The notes under the pieces are model-generated. The model was not told where the DNA came from, ran no database searches, and saw nothing but the letters and a program-made list of their open reading frames with translations. Of a stretch of 64,000 nt of DNA, positions 38,311 to 46,215 are shown piece by piece. This stretch comes from Sphingomonas sp. ERG5 (GTDB taxonomy: Bacteria > Pseudomonadota > Alphaproteobacteria > Sphingomonadales > Sphingomonadaceae), in the NCBI RefSeq assembly GCF_000803065.1, contig NZ_JSXI01000063.1:124001-188000 (forward strand). Reading direction: 5' to 3'. Both the position numbers and the translations under genes were made by a program. Each line of letters begins with the position of its first letter. Positions within the stretch are counted from its first letter, which is position 1.

Positions 38311-38907
38311 ATGCCCAGCGATCCCCGCGTCGATACCTATATCACCGCTTGCGCACCCTTTGCTCAGCCGATTCTCACCTGGTGCCGCACGCGGTTACAT
38401 GCCGTGCTGCCCGAGGTTGAGGAGACGATCAAATGGGGCATGCCGAGCTTCATGTACCATGGCAAACCGCTCGCCGGGATGGCAGCGTTCAAGGCGCATG
38501 CGAGCTTCGGATTCTGGAAGCGCGAGGCGTTGGCCACCGGACGCGAGGGCGAGGCGATGGGTCAGTTCGGCAAGCTCACCGCGACTGGCGACCTGCCCGA
38601 TGAGGCCGTCTTCGATGCGTTGATCCGAGAAGCGGCGGCGCTGGTCGATGCGGGCGCCGGCGGGCGGACTCGCGCTGCGCGACCACCCAAGCCTGAAGCG
38701 GAGGTGCCACCCGAGCTGGCCGAAGCGCTGGCCGATGACGACTTTGCAGCCGCGACGTTCAATGCTTTTCCGCCAAGCTGCCGCCGTGAATATTGCGAAT
38801 GGATCGGCGACGCCAAGCGCCCGGAAACCAGGGCGAAACGCACCGCTGAAACGATCGGATGGCTGCGCGAAGGCAAACGCCGCAACTGGAAATATGAGAA
38901 TTGCTGA
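38311..38907 (+). CDS. YdeI/OmpD-associated family (DUF1801) protein
   Basis: A 198-residue protein. The N-terminal DUF1801 domain reads MPSDPRVDTYITACAPFAQP, then VEETIKWGMPSFMYHGKPLA and AFKAHASFGFWKREAL; the C-terminal helical region with RREYCEWIGDAKRPETRAKR and WLREGKRRNWKYENC is the YdeI-type tail. The fold has been solved for homologues, but no function is known. GGAGCATTGCC precedes the ATG. Confidence 0.85.
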   Translation: MPSDPRVDTYITACAPFAQPILTWCRTRLHAVLPEVEETIKWGMPSFMYHGKPLAGMAAFKAHASFGFWKREALATGREGEAMGQFGKLTATGDLPDEAVFDALIREAAALVDAGAGGRTRAARPPKPEAEVPPELAEALADDDFAAATFNAFPPSCRREYCEWIGDAKRPETRAKRTAETIGWLREGKRRNWKYENC

Positions 38908-38910
38908 ACC

Positions 38911-38930
38911 CTCTTGCGGGCCGGCAAGAG
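38911..38930 (+). terminator. Terminator-like hairpin CTCTTGC / GCAAGAG
   Basis: A perfect 7-bp stem with a 6-base loop, three bases after the upstream stop codon, without a T tract. Confidence 0.4.
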
Positions 38931-38931
38931 T

Positions 38932-38948
38932 ATGTTACGTTGTAACAT
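38932..38948. promoter_or_regulatory. Palindromic putative operator ATGTTAC-GTT-GTAACAT upstream of exbD
   Basis: A 17-base near-perfect palindrome 23 bases before the exbD ATG, with the same ATGTTAC/GTAACAT core as the palindromes at 31661 and 54704. It somewhat resembles Zur-type metal boxes (ATGTTATAACAT), but the spacing differs. Confidence 0.5.
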
Positions 38949-38971
38949 CTTTTGTCAGACAGGAGGATGCC

Positions 38972-39412
38972 ATGGCTGCTCGTGCGATAAAATATGGTCC
39001 GGCTCGCAGTGAAAATACCGAGCCCTTTTCCGACCTCAACATCACGCCGCTGATCGATGTGCTGCTCGTCCTGCTGGTGATGATGATCCTGACCATCCCG
39101 ATCATGACGCATAAGGTGCCGGTCGACCTGCCGCAGGGCATTATCACTAACCCCGCTACCGTGACCATCCACCGCATCGATCTCAACGCCAATGGTTCGC
39201 TGACCTGGGACGGCGCGCCGATCGCCGATGCGGCGCTGCCCGCGCGGCTGGCCGGATTCATGAAAGAGGACAATGCCCAGTTGCAGATTCGCGCCGCTGC
39301 CACCGCGCGCTACGAGCGGTTCGACCAGACGCTGGCGACGATCAAACGCGCCGGCGTGACCCGGCTCGGCTTTGTCGGCAATGAGCGCTACGCCAAGTTT
39401 GGCGACCTCTGA
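38972..39412 (+). CDS. ExbD/TolR-family protein without an adjacent ExbB
   Basis: A 146-residue protein with a short cytoplasmic N-terminus, one membrane helix containing the essential aspartate (FSDLNITPLIDVLLVLLVMM) and a periplasmic domain (HKVPVDLPQGI, GSLTWDGAPIADAALPARLA). It is the proton-channel/energy-transduction component for TonB or Tol systems. Genes for ExbB and TonB are not next to it, so it may work with proteins encoded elsewhere. AGGAGG gives a strong ribosome-binding site. Confidence 0.9.
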   Translation: MAARAIKYGPARSENTEPFSDLNITPLIDVLLVLLVMMILTIPIMTHKVPVDLPQGIITNPATVTIHRIDLNANGSLTWDGAPIADAALPARLAGFMKEDNAQLQIRAAATARYERFDQTLATIKRAGVTRLGFVGNERYAKFGDL

Positions 39413-39442
39413 AACTTCCGGCCGCAGTTCGACGCATTTGAC

Positions 39443-39468
39443 GGAACTGGGAGGGATTGATCTTCGTT
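39443..39468 (+). promoter_or_regulatory. EcfG-type general stress promoter before a lipoprotein gene
   Basis: GGAAC (39443-39447) and CGTT (39465-39468), spaced by 17 bases, match the sigma-EcfG consensus, 38 bases before the start codon at 39506. Confidence 0.75.
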
Positions 39469-39505
39469 AAGATGATCCCTTCCCAGACTCATGACGAGGT
39501 CCGCC

Positions 39506-40177
39506 ATGCGCCCGCTTTTCGTGCTGCCCTTGTTGCTAGCCGGATGCGCGCCCGCAGCCGAACCGCCCGGAAACACCGTCGACATCAATTCGGCGGCCAG
39601 CCAGGCGCAAAACAGTATCGACAGCTATGCCGCCAATTCGGTCGATGACGCGTCGAATGTCGCGGCGGATGCACCGGGATCAGTGCCAGCGCCGACGGCC
39701 ACTCCAGGCAACGCGATCGAGCCGCTCAATCCGCCCGCGCCGGGGGAACCCGGCGGACTGCCCGACGATCGCACACCTGTATCCGAAGCGCCCTTCACCC
39801 CCGACAGCGCACAGGGCGCGGCGAATGTCGTGCAAACCTATTATGCCCTGCTCGGCGAGGGGAAATACCGTCAGGCCTGGGCGTTGTGGGGCGATGGCGG
39901 CAAGGAATCGGGCATGGGTGCCGATGCCTTTGCCGCGAGCTTCGCCAAATATAGCGAGTATCACGCGAATATCGGCGCACCCGGCGATGTGGATGCCGGC
40001 GCAGGCCAGCGCTATGTCACCGTGCCGGTACAAATCTATGGTCGGCTGAAGGCAGGCGCCAAGCCGGTATATATGCTCGGGAGCGTGACCCTGCACCGCG
40101 TCGGCGACATCGACGGCGCGACGCCGGCGCAAAAAAGCTGGCATATCAAGAGCGCTGACATCAAGCCGAAACCCTAG
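39506..40177 (+). CDS. Hypothetical lipoprotein with an NTF2-like C-terminal region
   Basis: A 223-residue protein with lipobox LLLAGCAPAA, a disordered Ser/Ala/Pro-rich stalk (residues 25-95), and a folded C-terminal part: GAANVVQTYYALLGEGKYRQ, then WALWGDGGKESGMGADAF and YVTVPVQIYGRLKAGAKPV, which resembles the NTF2-like/'lumazine-binding' beta-sheet fold used in small envelope proteins. Stress expression is likely from the EcfG-type promoter at 39443. Function unknown. Confidence 0.75.
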   Translation: MRPLFVLPLLLAGCAPAAEPPGNTVDINSAASQAQNSIDSYAANSVDDASNVAADAPGSVPAPTATPGNAIEPLNPPAPGEPGGLPDDRTPVSEAPFTPDSAQGAANVVQTYYALLGEGKYRQAWALWGDGGKESGMGADAFAASFAKYSEYHANIGAPGDVDAGAGQRYVTVPVQIYGRLKAGAKPVYMLGSVTLHRVGDIDGATPAQKSWHIKSADIKPKP

Positions 40178-40217
40178 GGCCGGATGATCTCCTCCGGCAC
40201 GCCGGAGACTTAGGGCA

Positions 40218-40553
40218 ATGCCGACGATCCTGCTGCTGGTCGCATCCAACATCTTCATGACCATTGCCTGGTACTGGCATTTGAAAGGTGGGATGGCGAA
40301 GCCGTTACTGCTGGTCATCCTGATCAGCTGGGGCATCGCGCTGTTCGAATATTGCCTGGCCGTGCCCGCCAATCGGTTCGGCTATGCCGCCGGTTGGAGT
40401 GGCGGACAGTTGAAGGTGACGCAGGAGGCAATCGCGCTCCTCGTCTTCGGCATTTTCATGGTGACGGTGCTGGGCGAACCGGTCGGCTGGCGCCATCTCG
40501 GCGCACTGGTTTGCCTGGTCGGTGCGGTCGCATTCCTGTTCGCGGGGAAATAG
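40218..40553 (+). CDS. DMT-superfamily DUF486 membrane protein
   Basis: A 111-residue protein with four membrane helices: TILLLVASNIFMTIAWYWHL, AKPLLLVILISWGIALFEYC, LKVTQEAIALLVFGIFMVTV and WRHLGALVCLVGAVAFLF. YCLAVPANRFGYAAGWSGGQ between helices 2 and 3 is the DUF486 signature. These are small multidrug-resistance-like proteins; the transported substrate is unknown. A GC hairpin (CTCCGGC/GCCGGAG) lies just upstream at 40192-40207. Confidence 0.9.
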   Translation: MPTILLLVASNIFMTIAWYWHLKGGMAKPLLLVILISWGIALFEYCLAVPANRFGYAAGWSGGQLKVTQEAIALLVFGIFMVTVLGEPVGWRHLGALVCLVGAVAFLFAGK

Positions 40554-40555
40554 CC

Positions 40556-40762
40556 CTAGCCGCCCGATCGCATCGAATTGGCGAGAATCATGAGGTCGCT
40601 ATTGTTGACCGCGTCGCCCAGCGCATCTTCGCCGCCATTATCGGCGGATACCGGCTTCGCGGCGGGCGCATAGCCCGCGACATCCACCGCAGTCCATAAT
40701 ATGCCGCACGCCCAAAAGAGCGCGGCCCATCGGCTGCGGAAGAGGCGGCTGAACATCATCAT
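40556..40762 (-). CDS. Hypothetical small membrane protein, 68 aa
   Basis: A 68-residue protein with one N-terminal membrane helix (WAALFWACGILWTAVDVAGY) and a polar tail with DNGGEDALGDAVNNSDL. It is convergent with the DUF486 gene with a 2-base gap. I recognise the general pattern from sphingomonads but no functional family. AAGGCGGC precedes the first ATG. Confidence 0.6.
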   Translation of the reverse strand: MMMFSRLFRSRWAALFWACGILWTAVDVAGYAPAAKPVSADNGGEDALGDAVNNSDLMILANSMRSGG

Positions 40763-40875
40763 GCCGCCTTACGCCTGTACGGTTAACAGGCCGCTCGCAC
40801 GGGCGGTTAACGCTTGGGGGCCGGATGTTGCCGCCCGGCCCCTGCGCTCAGCGTTCCACGATCAACGCCCCATAG

Positions 40876-41136
40876 TCAGCGGTTATCGAGTTGCGACCGC
40901 ACCGCGGCCAGGCCGAGGCGCGTGATGCGATAGGGCTGCCCGCCCATGCTCGCAATCAATGCGCGGCGGCGCAAGCGGCGAAACAGCGCGAGCGAGCAAT
41001 CCGCCAGGCGGTGTCCTTCACGCGTGAAACAGTCGGTCGCGACGATGCGTTTGCCGTCTTCGTCCCAGCGGTGAACGATGCGTCCACCCTGAGCCAGCGC
41101 GTGCAACACGCGCTGTTCGTATTTCGAGATATTCAT
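40876..41136 (-). CDS. YjhX-family toxin-like protein
   Basis: An 86-residue protein matching YjhX along its whole length: MNISKYEQRVLHALAQGGRI, then TREGHRLADCSLALFRRLRR and IASMGGQPYRITRLGLAAVR ending in DNR. In E. coli YjhX is the toxin of the YjhX-YjhQ pair; outside enterobacteria the protein is usually found alone, as here. The next gene upstream on the same strand is 182 bases away and is not an acetyltransferase-type antitoxin. Confidence 0.88.
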   Translation of the reverse strand: MNISKYEQRVLHALAQGGRIVHRWDEDGKRIVATDCFTREGHRLADCSLALFRRLRRRALIASMGGQPYRITRLGLAAVRSQLDNR

Positions 41137-41318
41137 TGGAAATCATGACCCCGGATCTGGGGTTGGCCCGACGCGGCAATCCACCCGACCGGGAAAGTGC
41201 CGGACGGGCGATGCGACGCACGATGCCGATCCACCGGAAGCTATGCTCCGGGTCGGCGATCAGCGGGCGACAATTTCCTTCATGAACCACTCCGGGGTGA
41301 ACGCGGACCGTATAGAAT

Positions 41319-41537
41319 CTATAGCCGGTGACGGTCAATCGGCGCGCTGCCGGTACTCGCCTCGACCGTACGAGACTGGTTTCCCGCCTCGCGCGCCGCA
41401 CGCGCGATGCGCTCGGCGGATCGCCTTGCCGCATCAGGCGTTAGCGACACGGCGAGACCGTCCGGTCCGTCGAGCATCACCTCGCCCTGTTCCGCCGTGG
41501 CCTCAGTGGGCGTATCGTGAGGAGATTTGCTGGTCAC
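41319..41537 (-). CDS. Small hypothetical protein with an EcfG-type promoter, 72 aa
   Basis: A 72-residue soluble protein starting at GTG, with VMLDGPDGLAVSLTPDAARR in the middle and a helical, Arg/Ala-rich segment (SAERIARAAREAG). Similar short proteins are found in other sphingomonads. GGAGAAAACAGC precedes the GTG and an EcfG-type promoter lies 30 bases further upstream (41567-41591), both supporting a real gene. Confidence 0.7.
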   Translation of the reverse strand: MTSKSPHDTPTEATAEQGEVMLDGPDGLAVSLTPDAARRSAERIARAAREAGNQSRTVEASTGSAPIDRHRL

Positions 41538-41566
41538 GCTGTTTTCTCCAAACGTTAGAGGCTATT

Positions 41567-41591
41567 AACGTCAGATCGCGCCATGTGTTCC
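41567..41591 (-). promoter_or_regulatory. EcfG-type general stress promoter for the 72-aa protein gene
   Basis: Read on the minus strand: GGAAC (41591-41587), 16 bases, CGTT (41570-41567). It fits the sigma-EcfG consensus and points to the gene starting at 41537. It also lies in the intergenic region of the divergent Crp/Fnr gene. Confidence 0.7.
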
Positions 41592-41607
41592 GGCGCTGGA
41601 GGGTTTC

Positions 41608-42315
41608 ATGATCACTCGGTTGTTCCTGCAGACTCATCGCACACCGATCCTGACCGAAGAGGATGCCGGTGCGCTCGAGGCGGCATGTGCCCGCACTCAG
41701 GACTTTGCCGCCAAGCGCATTATCGTACGCGAACAGACGCCGCTGACGCAGTGCACATTGCTGCTCAACGGTTTCATCGAACGCTTCAAGGATACCGCCG
41801 AAGGGCGTCGCCAGATCCTTGCCATCCATGTGCCGGGCGATTTCGTCGACTTGCACAGCTATCCGCTCAAGCGCCTCGAACATTCGGTCGCGGCACTGAC
41901 CCCGGTGACGATCGCAACGTTCCCGCATGCCGCGATCCGTGCGCTGACCGAGCGATCGGCGGCGCTGACCGAATTGCTGTGGCGATCGACTCTGGTCGAT
42001 GCGGCGATCAACCGCGAATGGATCGTCTCGGTCGGCGCCCGCTCCGCCGCCGCGCGGCTCGCGCATCTGTTCTGCGAAATGTTCACCCGCCTTGAACGGA
42101 TCGGCATGACGCGCGGCCTGGAGTTCGACTTTCCGGTGACGCAGATCGACCTGGCCGATGCGACCGGGCTGACCGCAGTCCATGCCAACCGCATGCTGCG
42201 CCAATTGCGCGAACAGGGGCTGGTCGAATTCCGCCAGGGTCTGGTGAAGATCCTCGACTGGGCTGCGTTGAAGGACTTTGCCGGGTTCGATACCGGCTAT
42301 CTTTTCTTCGATTGA
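41608..42315 (+). CDS. Crp/Fnr-family transcriptional regulator
   Basis: A 235-residue regulator with an N-terminal cyclic-nucleotide-binding beta-barrel (GFIERFKDTAEGRRQILAIH, then VPGDFVDLHSYPLKRLEHSV) and a C-terminal winged helix (FPVTQIDLADATGLTAVHAN, RMLRQLREQGLVEFRQG). No Fnr-type cysteine cluster, so it does not sense oxygen through [4Fe-4S]. Such regulators are frequent in sphingomonads; target unknown. It is divergent from the small stress gene at 41319. Confidence 0.92.
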   Translation: MITRLFLQTHRTPILTEEDAGALEAACARTQDFAAKRIIVREQTPLTQCTLLLNGFIERFKDTAEGRRQILAIHVPGDFVDLHSYPLKRLEHSVAALTPVTIATFPHAAIRALTERSAALTELLWRSTLVDAAINREWIVSVGARSAAARLAHLFCEMFTRLERIGMTRGLEFDFPVTQIDLADATGLTAVHANRMLRQLREQGLVEFRQGLVKILDWAALKDFAGFDTGYLFFD

Positions 42316-42385
42316 TCGCACCCTTTAGCACTCCGGTTACCAGTGCCTGGTTAGGGATATACCCAAAAGAAGGGCGCGCGGGACC

Positions 42386-42703
42386 ATGCGGCACGATCAG
42401 GCGTTTCGCCACAGGCCGCCGCGCGTGCGCGATGGAAGTGCCGCGTCATTGTTGCGGCGCAAACGGTTCTGGCGACCCGGTCTGGCCAGCATCGCGATTC
42501 TCGACCTTGGTGCGGGGTTTGTGATCGGTCAGGGCATCGACTGGACCGACCGGGCGCGGTTCGAGCGGCTGGTTGCGAGCATGACGGCCGACCCCAGGGC
42601 GCCTGCCGTCGTTGGAACCAGACTCGCCCGGTGCCATAATAGCGGCACATGCGCTGCCGCGCGGCCAGATCGCGCGCCGCTCACCCGGATGGCGCAACGC
42701 TAA
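42386..42703 (+). CDS. Doubtful small protein with one hydrophobic segment, 105 aa
   Basis: The frame encodes FWRPGLASIAILDLGAGFVI and GQGIDWTDRARFERL, which resemble a single membrane helix followed by a helix-rich tail, and the middle codons have the GC-rich third positions of real genes. Its ends are Arg-rich and look noncoding. No Shine-Dalgarno is clear. It lies in a 530-base gap (42316-42849) that otherwise shows nothing recognisable. Confidence 0.35.
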   Translation: MRHDQAFRHRPPRVRDGSAASLLRRKRFWRPGLASIAILDLGAGFVIGQGIDWTDRARFERLVASMTADPRAPAVVGTRLARCHNSGTCAAARPDRAPLTRMAQR

Positions 42704-42849
42704 AAAATCCTGTCACTAGGTGTCGCGATTGTGCCACGGTGCGGCATGACGCTTTGCCCCCTCGTCCCCTCGCCGCCGGCTTGTGCCACCACGGCAGCGA
42801 TCCCAGGCATCCTCCCCATCCTCGCCCCATCTTCTCAAGGGTAATCCTT

Positions 42850-44844
42850 ATGGCCACCGCCCCCGCCACAACCTCAACCACAAGTCGCCCACTCGCCGAG
42901 CTCACCATCCGCGGCATCATCCTCGGCGCACTGATCACGATCGTGTTCACCGCGGCCAATGTCTATCTCGGGCTAAAAGTCGGCCTGACTTTCGCAACCT
43001 CGATCCCGGCGGCGGTGATCTCGATGGCGGTGCTGCGCTTCTTCAAGAATTCGAACATCCTGGAGAACAACATCGTCCAGACGATCGCCTCGGCGGCAGG
43101 CACGCTGGCGGCGATCATCTTCGTGCTGCCCGGCTTGATCCTGGTCGGCTGGTGGACCGGTTTCCCCTATTGGACGACCGTCGCGGTCTGCGCGGTGGGT
43201 GGTATTCTCGGCGTGATGTTCTCCGTTCCGCTGCGCCGCGCGCTCGTCACCGGATCGGACCTGCCCTATCCCGAAGGCGTCGCGGCCGCCGAGGTGCTGA
43301 AGGTGGGCTCCGGATCCGTCGAGGGCGATGTCGAGAATGCCAAGGGCCTGCGCGTCATCATCCTCGGATCAGCGATTTCGGCCATTTTTGCGCTGCTCGC
43401 ATCGATGAAGCTGGTCGCGTCCGAAGCGGCGAAGAATTTCAAGATCGGCGGCAGTGCAACCGGCGTTTCGACCAGCTATTCGATGGCGCTGATTGGCGTC
43501 GGCCATCTTGTCGGCCTGTCGGTCGGCGCGGCGATGTTCTTCGGGTTGATCATCTCCTGGGCCGGGCTGGTACCGTATCTCACCTCGTTCAACGCCTTTG
43601 CCGATCCGGTCGACGCCGTGGTCAACACCGTATTCCGCAGCCAGGTGCGTTTCATCGGCGCGGGCACGATCGGCGTGGCCGCGGTCTGGTCGTTGCTACG
43701 TATCATCGGGCCGATCATCGGCGGGCTGCGCTCAGCCATGGCTGCATCGCGCGCGCGCGCCGAGGGTTCCACACTGGAATTGACCGAGCGCGATCTGCCG
43801 ATCGGTATCGTCGGCGCGTCGATCCTGCTCACCCTGCCGCCGATCGCATGGCTGTTGTGGAGCTTTTCCGCCGGTGGCCCGGTGCATGACTATCCGCTCG
43901 CGGTGATCGGCGGCACGTTGCTCTACATCCTGATCGTCGGCATCCTGATCGCTGCGATCTGCGGCTATATGGCCGGGCTGATCGGGGCATCGAATTCGCC
44001 GGTTTCGGGCGTCGGCATCCTCGCCGTGCTTGGCGCATCGCTGCTGCTCGTGGCGATCTTCGGCTATTCGACCGACGTCGCGCGCACCAATGCACTGATC
44101 GCCTATGCGTTGTTCACCACCGCGATCATCTTTTCGGTCGCGACCATCTCCAACGACAATCTCCAGGATCTGAAGACAGGGCAACTGGTCGGTGCGACGC
44201 CGTGGAAACAGCAGGTCGCGTTGGTCATGGGCGTGATCTTCGGTTCGCTGGTCATTCCGTGGGTGCTCGATCTGCTGAAGGACACGCTTGGCTTTGTCGG
44301 CATGCCGGGCGCCGGCCCCAATGCGCTGTCCGCCCCGCAGGCGGCATTGATCTCGTCGCTCGCCAAGGGCGTGCTCGGCGGCGACCTCGACTGGAGCCTG
44401 ATCGCGATCGGCGCCGGGATCGGCGTGGTCGTGATCATCATCGACGAACTGCTCGGTCGCACCGGCAAGATGCGCTTGCCGCCGCTCGCGGTCGGCATGG
44501 GCATTTATCTGCCGATGGCGCTCACCTTGCTGATCCCGATCGGCGCGGTGATCGGCCATTTCTACGATCGCTGGGCGAAACGCTCGTCCAATCCCGGATT
44601 CGCGGAGCGGCTGGGCACGCTGGCGGCAACCGGGCTGATCGTCGGCGAAAGCCTGTTCGGCGTGGCGTTCGCCGGCATCGTCGCCTGGTTCAATCGCGGA
44701 TCGCCGCCGCCGATGCCGCCGATCGATGCACCGCTCGCCGTGGTCGGTGCGGGATTCGAGCCGATTGCGATGTATGCCGCGCCGCTGCTCTTCGCGGCGC
44801 TGATTGCACTGCTGTACAATCGGACCAAATCGCTGGCGCGGTGA
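42850..44844 (+). CDS. OPT-family oligopeptide transporter
   Basis: A 664-residue membrane protein with 15 or so helices. The N-terminal TIRGIILGALITIVFTAANV and YLGLKVGLTFATSIPAAVIS, the NILENNIVQTIASAAGTLA segment and DLPYPEGVAAAEVLKVG are the most conserved OPT signature regions. OPT carriers take up oligopeptides, siderophore-like or metal complexes by proton symport. CAAGGG precedes the ATG with long spacing. It is monocistronic, facing the convergent GH130 gene across a stem-loop. Confidence 0.93.
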   Translation: MATAPATTSTTSRPLAELTIRGIILGALITIVFTAANVYLGLKVGLTFATSIPAAVISMAVLRFFKNSNILENNIVQTIASAAGTLAAIIFVLPGLILVGWWTGFPYWTTVAVCAVGGILGVMFSVPLRRALVTGSDLPYPEGVAAAEVLKVGSGSVEGDVENAKGLRVIILGSAISAIFALLASMKLVASEAAKNFKIGGSATGVSTSYSMALIGVGHLVGLSVGAAMFFGLIISWAGLVPYLTSFNAFADPVDAVVNTVFRSQVRFIGAGTIGVAAVWSLLRIIGPIIGGLRSAMAASRARAEGSTLELTERDLPIGIVGASILLTLPPIAWLLWSFSAGGPVHDYPLAVIGGTLLYILIVGILIAAICGYMAGLIGASNSPVSGVGILAVLGASLLLVAIFGYSTDVARTNALIAYALFTTAIIFSVATISNDNLQDLKTGQLVGATPWKQQVALVMGVIFGSLVIPWVLDLLKDTLGFVGMPGAGPNALSAPQAALISSLAKGVLGGDLDWSLIAIGAGIGVVVIIIDELLGRTGKMRLPPLAVGMGIYLPMALTLLIPIGAVIGHFYDRWAKRSSNPGFAERLGTLAATGLIVGESLFGVAFAGIVAWFNRGSPPPMPPIDAPLAVVGAGFEPIAMYAAPLLFAALIALLYNRTKSLAR

Positions 44845-44852
44845 CCAGCCCG

Positions 44853-44883
44853 CCGTCATGCTGAACGTGCGTCAGCATGACGG
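44853..44883. repeat. Perfect 12-bp stem-loop CCGTCATGCTGA / TCAGCATGACGG between convergent genes
   Basis: The arms flank a 7-base loop, 9 bases after the OPT stop and 7 bases before the convergent GH130 stop codon. The GTCATGCTGAA...TCAGCATGAC core is a familiar dispersed sphingomonad palindrome, and it could act as a bidirectional terminator although no T tract is present. Confidence 0.7.
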
Positions 44884-44889
44884 TACCGG

Positions 44890-46173
44890 CTAGCGCGTCA
44901 TCCCCGCCAGCAATTCCTTGATCTGTATGAACGCGAACGCCACCGAGCTGTCGGCCACGCCATAGGGCACGAACAGCGTCTCGCCATGGCGGATCGCCCC
45001 GCAGCTATAAACCACATTGGGCACATAGCCCTCACGGTCCTGATCGGCGGCGGCGAGGATCGGCTGGCTGGTGCGACCCAGCACTCTGGACGGATCATCC
45101 TTGTCGAGCAGCACCGCGCCGATCGAATATTTACGCATCGCGCCGACGCCATGCGTCAGCAGCAGCCAGCCCTCGTCGAGTTCGATCGGCGGGCCGCAAT
45201 TGCCGATCTGCACCAGCTCCCAGGGATAATGCGGCTCGAGCAGCTTCTCGCCTTCGTCCCAATGCGTCAGCGTGTCGGATTTGATCAGGAACAGATTCTC
45301 ACCGTCCTGCCGCCCGATCATCATATATTGGCCGTTCACCTTGCGCGGGAACAGGCCCATCCCCTTGTTGCGCGACGCGGCGCCCGTCATCGGCACCAGG
45401 TCGAAGGCGCGGAAGTCGCGCGTACGCAGCAGCTCCGACTGAATCTTCGAGCCATTATAGGCGGTATAGGTGCCCAGCCATTCGACGCTGCCATCTTCAT
45501 GCGTGAAATGGACCAGACGCAAATCCTCCAGCCCCTTGGACTGGGCGGCGGTGATCGGGAAGATCACTGTGCCCGACAAGGTCGAATCGCGGTGGCGATA
45601 AACGGTGATCGGTCCCTCGGGGATCTCTTCCTCGTCCATCCCGACCGCGTCGGTCGCGGTGGCGAAAGGCGGCTCGGGTGCGAGCTTCATCTCGTTCTTC
45701 GCGGTGATGATCCCCTCGCGAAAGGCGACCGAGGAGATATGCCCCTCGCCCACCGCGCGTAAGGACATCAGGATGCGCATCGACCCCTTGGGCATGCCCG
45801 ACTGGTCGAAATGCGGCACCGCGCTGGGGTTCATCAGCGCGGCGGCGGCATAGCTGTACTCGTGGCAGAAATAGGCGCCGATCAACTGACGCTTCTCATC
45901 GCCGATCTCAGTGCCGTCGAGGCCGAGCATTTGCTCGATCTCATCATAGCGAGTCATGAACACACGCCGCGTCTGCCAGTGGCGCGCCTCGAAATCCTTC
46001 AGCACCGCTTCGAGTTCGGCGCGGGTCTGCGCCGTGTCCATGTCGAGCACTTCGCGCACCAGCCGTTCGGTGCGGTGCCCGCCATTCCCGCCCCAGGCGA
46101 GATGGAAGGGCCGCACCACGACGCGCGACGGATCGGCATAGAGCCGCAACGAGTGACGAAAAATATCGACCAA
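44890..46173 (-). CDS. GH130-family beta-mannoside phosphorylase-like enzyme
   Basis: A 427-residue five-blade beta-propeller protein. Characteristic of GH130: RPFHLAWGGNGGHRTERL at the start of the fold, FHEYSYAAAALMNPS-like CHEYSYAAAALMNPSAVPHF, VEWLGTYTAYNGSKIQSELL, KGMGLFPRKVNGQYMMIGRQ with the phosphate-binding arginine region, and ELVQIGNCGPPIELDEGWLL. Family members phosphorolyse or hydrolyse beta-1,2- and beta-1,4-linked mannosides. TTG at 46173, with GAGG six bases before, is the likely start; a longer TTG start at 46191 exists. It follows the glycosyltransferase fusion by 42 bases on the same strand. Confidence 0.9.
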   Translation of the reverse strand: MVDIFRHSLRLYADPSRVVVRPFHLAWGGNGGHRTERLVREVLDMDTAQTRAELEAVLKDFEARHWQTRRVFMTRYDEIEQMLGLDGTEIGDEKRQLIGAYFCHEYSYAAAALMNPSAVPHFDQSGMPKGSMRILMSLRAVGEGHISSVAFREGIITAKNEMKLAPEPPFATATDAVGMDEEEIPEGPITVYRHRDSTLSGTVIFPITAAQSKGLEDLRLVHFTHEDGSVEWLGTYTAYNGSKIQSELLRTRDFRAFDLVPMTGAASRNKGMGLFPRKVNGQYMMIGRQDGENLFLIKSDTLTHWDEGEKLLEPHYPWELVQIGNCGPPIELDEGWLLLTHGVGAMRKYSIGAVLLDKDDPSRVLGRTSQPILAAADQDREGYVPNVVYSCGAIRHGETLFVPYGVADSSVAFAFIQIKELLAGMTR

Positions 46174-46215
46174 GATCAGCCTCGCGTGCAACGCCCCGCG
46201 GCGTCGTTAGCGAGG

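Noticed and set aside
37857..38312. Open frame of 151 codons opposite the acidic protein gene
   Set aside because: It is the complementary reading of Asp/Glu codons and yields hydrophobic Val/Ile-rich runs by composition; the plus-strand gene has a promoter and ribosome-binding site.
46173..46191. TTG start at 46191 for the GH130 gene
   Set aside because: The TTG at 46173 has GAGG at proper spacing; the longer start has none, although it cannot be fully excluded.
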